Assembly: GCF_006483445.1 (NCBI RefSeq)
Contig: NZ_PPPT01000169.1
Location: 1-37,416 of the forward strand
Direction: 5' to 3'
DNA length: 37,416 nucleotides
Source: Bradyrhizobium guangdongense
GTDB lineage: Bacteria; Pseudomonadota; Alphaproteobacteria; Rhizobiales; Xanthobacteraceae
A program made the translations under genes and the position numbers. The notes beneath the pieces were generated by a model, which was not told the DNA's origin, did no database searches, and worked only from the letters and a program-made list of their open reading frames with translations. Shown piece after piece: positions 34,673 to 37,416 of the stretch. Positions within the stretch are counted from its first letter, which is position 1, and every line of letters starts with the position of its first letter.

Positions 34673-35152
34673 CTAACCGGAACGCGCCAGCGTCCGTGCG
34701 AGCGAGTCCGTCCAGGCGGGAATCCACGAGCCGAACAGGGCCTGCCAGCGATCGGCATCCGCCGGGTGTGTATCGAGCGCGACCGACCATTCGATGAGGG
34801 TGCGATCGCCTTCGACGATGGGGCGCAGATGCATGGTGCCCTGATAGCGCGTCGGCGACGGGATCTCGCCGGAGCCATCCTGCGGGTACGGCAGCGCTTC
34901 GAGGCCGGCATAGCTCAGCGTGTGCTGCCGGTCCGAATGATCGACCAGGCGCTGACGGATCCAGTTGCCGAGATAGCAAAAGCGCCTGACGGCGCCCACT
35001 TCGTCGCCGCGCTTGTCGTCCTCGATCTCGCTTTCACTCACCCCGTCGATATAGGCGGGGTAGTTGTTGAAGTCGCGGATCAGCGACCAGACCGTGTGCA
35101 GCGGATGGTCCAGCACGGCACTGTAATAGGCCTGGCAGTTGACTTGGGTCAT
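34673..35152 (-). CDS. SRPBCC family protein
   Basis: A 159-residue protein from ATG 35152 (MTQVNCQAYYSAVLDHPLHT); other in-frame starts lie up to 35275, and AGGGA precedes 35152 at a rather long spacing. Family marks are DHPLHTVWSLIRDFNNYPAY with IDGVSESEIEDDKRGDEVGA at the N-terminus and the strand RTLIEWSVALDTHPADADRW followed by the C-terminal helix FGSWIPAWTDSLARTLARSG. This is the START/polyketide-cyclase helix-grip fold, which forms a hydrophobic ligand cavity. The ligand is unknown. It is divergent from the TctC-type gene. Confidence 0.85.
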   Translation of the reverse strand: MTQVNCQAYYSAVLDHPLHTVWSLIRDFNNYPAYIDGVSESEIEDDKRGDEVGAVRRFCYLGNWIRQRLVDHSDRQHTLSYAGLEALPYPQDGSGEIPSPTRYQGTMHLRPIVEGDRTLIEWSVALDTHPADADRWQALFGSWIPAWTDSLARTLARSG

Positions 35153-35246
35153 CGGAGTTTTGTCCCTGGCTTCGATCATGCGCCCATTGATCGCGTCCAT
35201 GTGGGACAAAACCCACCCGATTTCCGACTGGCCGGCCGATCCAATT

Positions 35247-35258
35247 GGTAGCGCTACC
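35247..35258. promoter_or_regulatory. LacI-type operator palindrome
   Basis: GGTAGCGCTACC is a perfect 12-base palindrome with the central CG of LacI/GalR-family sites. It ends directly before the predicted -35 of the TctC gene. No LacI-family gene lies in the window. Confidence 0.5.
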
Positions 35259-35288
35259 TTGCAGCCAGCGCGCAAAGCTGCCTAAAAT
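35259..35288 (+). promoter_or_regulatory. Putative promoter of the TctC-type gene
   Basis: TTGCAG (35259-35264) and TAAAAT (35283-35288) are 18 bases apart, 53 bases upstream of the gene start. The -10 is good, the -35 is weak. The operator at 35247-35258 abuts the -35. Confidence 0.45.
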
Positions 35289-35340
35289 GCCGCATTGAAA
35301 CGAGCGCCCGGCGTCACGGGCGCCGCTGGGAGGGCATTTC

Positions 35341-36333
35341 ATGTCCAGGATCACGCGCCGCACCTTTGCGGCTTCTTCCGTTGCAGCCGCGGCCTCGGCC
35401 GCTTTCGGTTTCACACCGGCGCTGGCGCAGGCCTATCCGGCGCGCCCCGTCACCGTGATCGTGCCATGGGGCGCGGGCGGCGGCACCGACGCGACCGCAC
35501 GCATCGTCGCGGCACTCCTGGAAAAGGATCTCGGCCAGCCCTTCAACGTCGTGAACCGCACCGGCGGCTCCGGCGTGGTCGGCCACTCCGCGATCGCGAC
35601 CGCGGCGGCTGACGGCTACACGATCGGCATGCTCACCGTCGAAATCTCGATGATGCACTGGCAGGGCCTCACCGAGCTGACGCCGAAGAGCTACACGCCG
35701 CTCGCGCTGATGAACGAGGATCCGCCGGGCATCCAGGTCTCCTCCACCTCGCCCTACAAGACGGTCAAGGAGTTGGCCGAGGCGATCAAGGCGGCCCCTC
35801 CCGGCAAGTTCAAGGCCTCGGGCACCGGCCAGGGCGGCATTTGGCATCTCGCCCTCGTCGGCTGGATGCAGGCGATGGGACTGCCCGCCAATCAAGTTGC
35901 CTGGGTGCCGTCGAACGGTGCGGCGCCCGCGATGCAGGATCTCGCCGCGGGTGGGCTTGATCTGACCACATGCTCGGTGCCGGAAGCGCGTGCCATCATC
36001 GAGGCCGGCAAGGCCAAGAGCCTCGCCATCATGGCGCCAGCCCGCAACAAGATCTTCCCCGACGTGCCGACGCTGAAGGAGGCAATGGGGATCAACTATT
36101 CGACCGGCGCCTGGCGCGGCATCGCCGCGCCGAAGGGCCTGCCGCCGGAGATCGCCACAAAACTCACCGCGGCGCTGAAGAAGGTCTACGACTCCACCGA
36201 GTTCAAGGAGTTCATGAGCAACCGCGGCTTCGGCACCATCTGGGGCGATGCCGGCGAGTTCACCTCCTTCATGGACAAGGGCGACGTCCAGATGGGCGAA
36301 GCAATGAAGGCGGCGGGTCTCGCCAAGGCGTAA
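35341..36333 (+). CDS. TctC/Bug-type tripartite tricarboxylate transporter binding protein
   Basis: A 330-residue exported binding protein, preceded by GGGAGGG. The start MSRITRRTFAASSVAAAASA carries a twin-Arg-like RRTF followed by a hydrophobic run and cleavage at ALAQAYPARP. The family blocks are PVTVIVPWGAGGGTDATARI, PFNVVNRTGGSGVVGHSAIA and ADGYTIGMLTVEI (N-terminal half), then FPDVPTLKEAMGINYSTGAW and RGIAAPKGLP. Such proteins capture carboxylates in the periplasm for the TctAB permease, but TctA and TctB are absent, as is common for orphan Bug proteins. Ligand unknown. A LacI-type site and a promoter lie just upstream; a palindromic repeat follows three bases after the stop. Confidence 0.93.
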   Translation: MSRITRRTFAASSVAAAASAAFGFTPALAQAYPARPVTVIVPWGAGGGTDATARIVAALLEKDLGQPFNVVNRTGGSGVVGHSAIATAAADGYTIGMLTVEISMMHWQGLTELTPKSYTPLALMNEDPPGIQVSSTSPYKTVKELAEAIKAAPPGKFKASGTGQGGIWHLALVGWMQAMGLPANQVAWVPSNGAAPAMQDLAAGGLDLTTCSVPEARAIIEAGKAKSLAIMAPARNKIFPDVPTLKEAMGINYSTGAWRGIAAPKGLPPEIATKLTAALKKVYDSTEFKEFMSNRGFGTIWGDAGEFTSFMDKGDVQMGEAMKAAGLAKA

Positions 36334-36336
36334 CTT

Positions 36337-36480
36337 CACCTCTCCCCGCTTGCGGGGAGAGGTCGAATTTGCGCGAGGCGCAAATTCGGGTGAGGGGAGT
36401 CTCCACATGTCCAACTCTCACCGCCCTTGTGGAGAGCCCCCCTCACCCCAACCCTCTCCCCGCAAGCGGGGCGAGGGGGC
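36337..36480. repeat. Dispersed inverted repeat (CTCTCCCCGC type)
   Basis: Two hairpins (CCTCTCCCCGC/GCGGGGAGAGG and GAATTTGCGC/GCGCAAATTC) followed by an oppositely oriented CCCTCTCCCCGCAAGCGGGGCGAGGG. Spans the gap between the binding-protein gene and the ABC ATPase, starting three bases after the stop. A probable transcription block between them. Confidence 0.78.
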
Positions 36481-36506
36481 GCAGCACGCTTGCGGAGCCG
36501 CCTGCG

Positions 36507-37416
36507 ATGACCGACAAATTCATCTCCATCGAAGGTATCGCCAAGCGTTATCCCGGCGCGGGCGGCAGCACGACGACGGTGTTCGAGAATCTCTGGCTGT
36601 CGATGGCGCGCGGCGAGTTTGGCTGTGTCATCGGCCATTCCGGTTGCGGCAAGACCACGGTGCTCAACATCCTCGCCGGCCTGGACACGCCGAGCGAGGG
36701 GGCCGTCATCGTCGACGGTCAGGCGATCGAAGGCACGAGCCTCGATCGCGCCGTGATCTTCCAGAGCCATGCGCTGCTGCCCTGGCGCACAGTGCTTGGT
36801 AACGTCGCCTATGCCGTCACCTCGAAATGGCGCAAATGGGATCGCGCCAGGGTGAAGGCGCACGCGCAGAAATTCATCGACCTGGTCGGCCTCACCGGCT
36901 CCGAGCACAAGCGTCCCTCGGAACTCTCAGGCGGCATGAAGCAGCGCGTCGGCATCGCGCGTGCGCTGTCGATCACGCCAAAGATCATGCTGATGGATGA
37001 GCCGTTCTCGGCGCTGGACGCGCTGACCCGCGGCACGCTGCAGGACGAGGTGCGGCGCATTTGCCTGGAGACCGGGCAGACCGCGTTCATGATCACCCAC
37101 GACGTCGACGAAGCGATTTATCTCGCCGACAAGATCTTTCTGATGACCAACGGCCCCGGCGCGGTGTTGGCCGAGGTCGTTGAGAACCCGCTGCCAAAAG
37201 ATCGGGGCCGTACCGACCTGCATCGCCATCCGCTCTATTACGCGCTGCGCAACCATATCGTCGATTTCCTGGTCACGCGCAGCAAGACGTTTGCCGCCGA
37301 GAAGCCGGATCACGATCCGCGCAATGTGCCCGTGGTTCACATTGGTAAACCCGGACTGACGGTCGCGACTGGAGCGATGACGGACACACCGAGAGAGGCG
37401 TCATGGCCGGGCTTGT
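36507..37416 (+). CDS. ABC transporter ATP-binding protein, nitrate/sulfonate/taurine type (partial)
   Basis: Open from ATG 36507 to the window end, at least 303 residues, so near full length for the family but possibly missing its stop. Walker A is GHSGCGKT (43-50), the ABC signature ELSGGMKQR with VGIARALSI after it, Walker B IMLMDEPFSALDALT and the H-loop MITHDVDEA. FENLWLSMARGEFGCVIG and RAVIFQSHALLPWRTVLGNV are close to NrtD/TauB/SsuB-type ATPases that energise uptake of nitrate, sulfonates or similar anions. The permease and binding protein must lie beyond the edge; the TctC-type gene before it is from a different transporter class and separated by a repeat. Confidence 0.9.
   Translation, partial: MTDKFISIEGIAKRYPGAGGSTTTVFENLWLSMARGEFGCVIGHSGCGKTTVLNILAGLDTPSEGAVIVDGQAIEGTSLDRAVIFQSHALLPWRTVLGNVAYAVTSKWRKWDRARVKAHAQKFIDLVGLTGSEHKRPSELSGGMKQRVGIARALSITPKIMLMDEPFSALDALTRGTLQDEVRRICLETGQTAFMITHDVDEAIYLADKIFLMTNGPGAVLAEVVENPLPKDRGRTDLHRHPLYYALRNHIVDFLVTRSKTFAAEKPDHDPRNVPVVHIGKPGLTVATGAMTDTPREASWPGL

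Overview
The window looks like a piece of the chromosome of an alphaproteobacterium, most likely Bradyrhizobium or a close relative. The evidence is high GC, families typical of the Hyphomicrobiales (DUF5330, DUF1491, DUF2336, MucR, SufE next to MucR, a DivJ-like kinase), CtrA-type TTAA-N7-TTAA boxes, and a dense set of dispersed palindromic repeats. The genus is an inference from family content. No rRNA, tRNA, CRISPR array, transposase or phage gene was seen. Both ends cut through genes, so the window is probably a whole contig.

Layout. 1-1173: the start of a TPR-type secreted protein on the minus strand, whose far end seems joined to an AraC-type reading frame on the other strand. 1760-3534: a metallo-beta-lactamase-fold hydrolase divergent from a LysR regulator. 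3597-4282: a toxin-first RelE/Phd toxin-antitoxin operon with a strong promoter, closed by a palindromic repeat. 4279-8030: a lipoprotein, small proteins, DUF2336 (with a perfect CtrA box upstream), DUF1491 and a peptidoglycan-binding protein. 8053-9900: a membrane PAS histidine kinase resembling DivJ. 10308-13450: DUF5330, then a two-gene cassette (one intact hypothetical, one decayed), then a polysaccharide flippase. A short relic of a second flippase C-terminus lies on the far side of the cassette. 13699-16798: a methyltransferase, SufE, MucR and a proline-rich membrane protein. 17108-24246: three GT-C type membrane glycosyltransferases, a class II aldolase and an M20 dipeptidase. 24410-27172: a HerA-like ATPase, DUF2267-like and DUF4332 proteins. 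27372-29103: folP-folB-folK. 29190-33714: both methylmalonyl-CoA mutase subunits with a GFA-family gene between them. 33841-37416: a DUF3298 protein, an SRPBCC protein, an orphan TctC-type binding protein behind a LacI-type operator, and an ABC ATPase of the nitrate/taurine type running off the edge.

Most genes are ordinary core or envelope functions. Clear functional units are the TA pair, the folate operon, the mutase operon (propionyl-CoA to succinyl-CoA), the overlapping pair of glycosyltransferases, and the kinase with its peptidoglycan-binding partner. The most interesting structure is outside the genes. The dispersed palindromes all begin within about a dozen bases of a stop codon and sometimes supply or touch it. 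A codon-for-codon relic of the flippase C-terminus flanks the hypothetical cassette. A LacI-type operator abuts a promoter with no LacI gene in sight. I did not find a convincing new defence or biosynthetic system.
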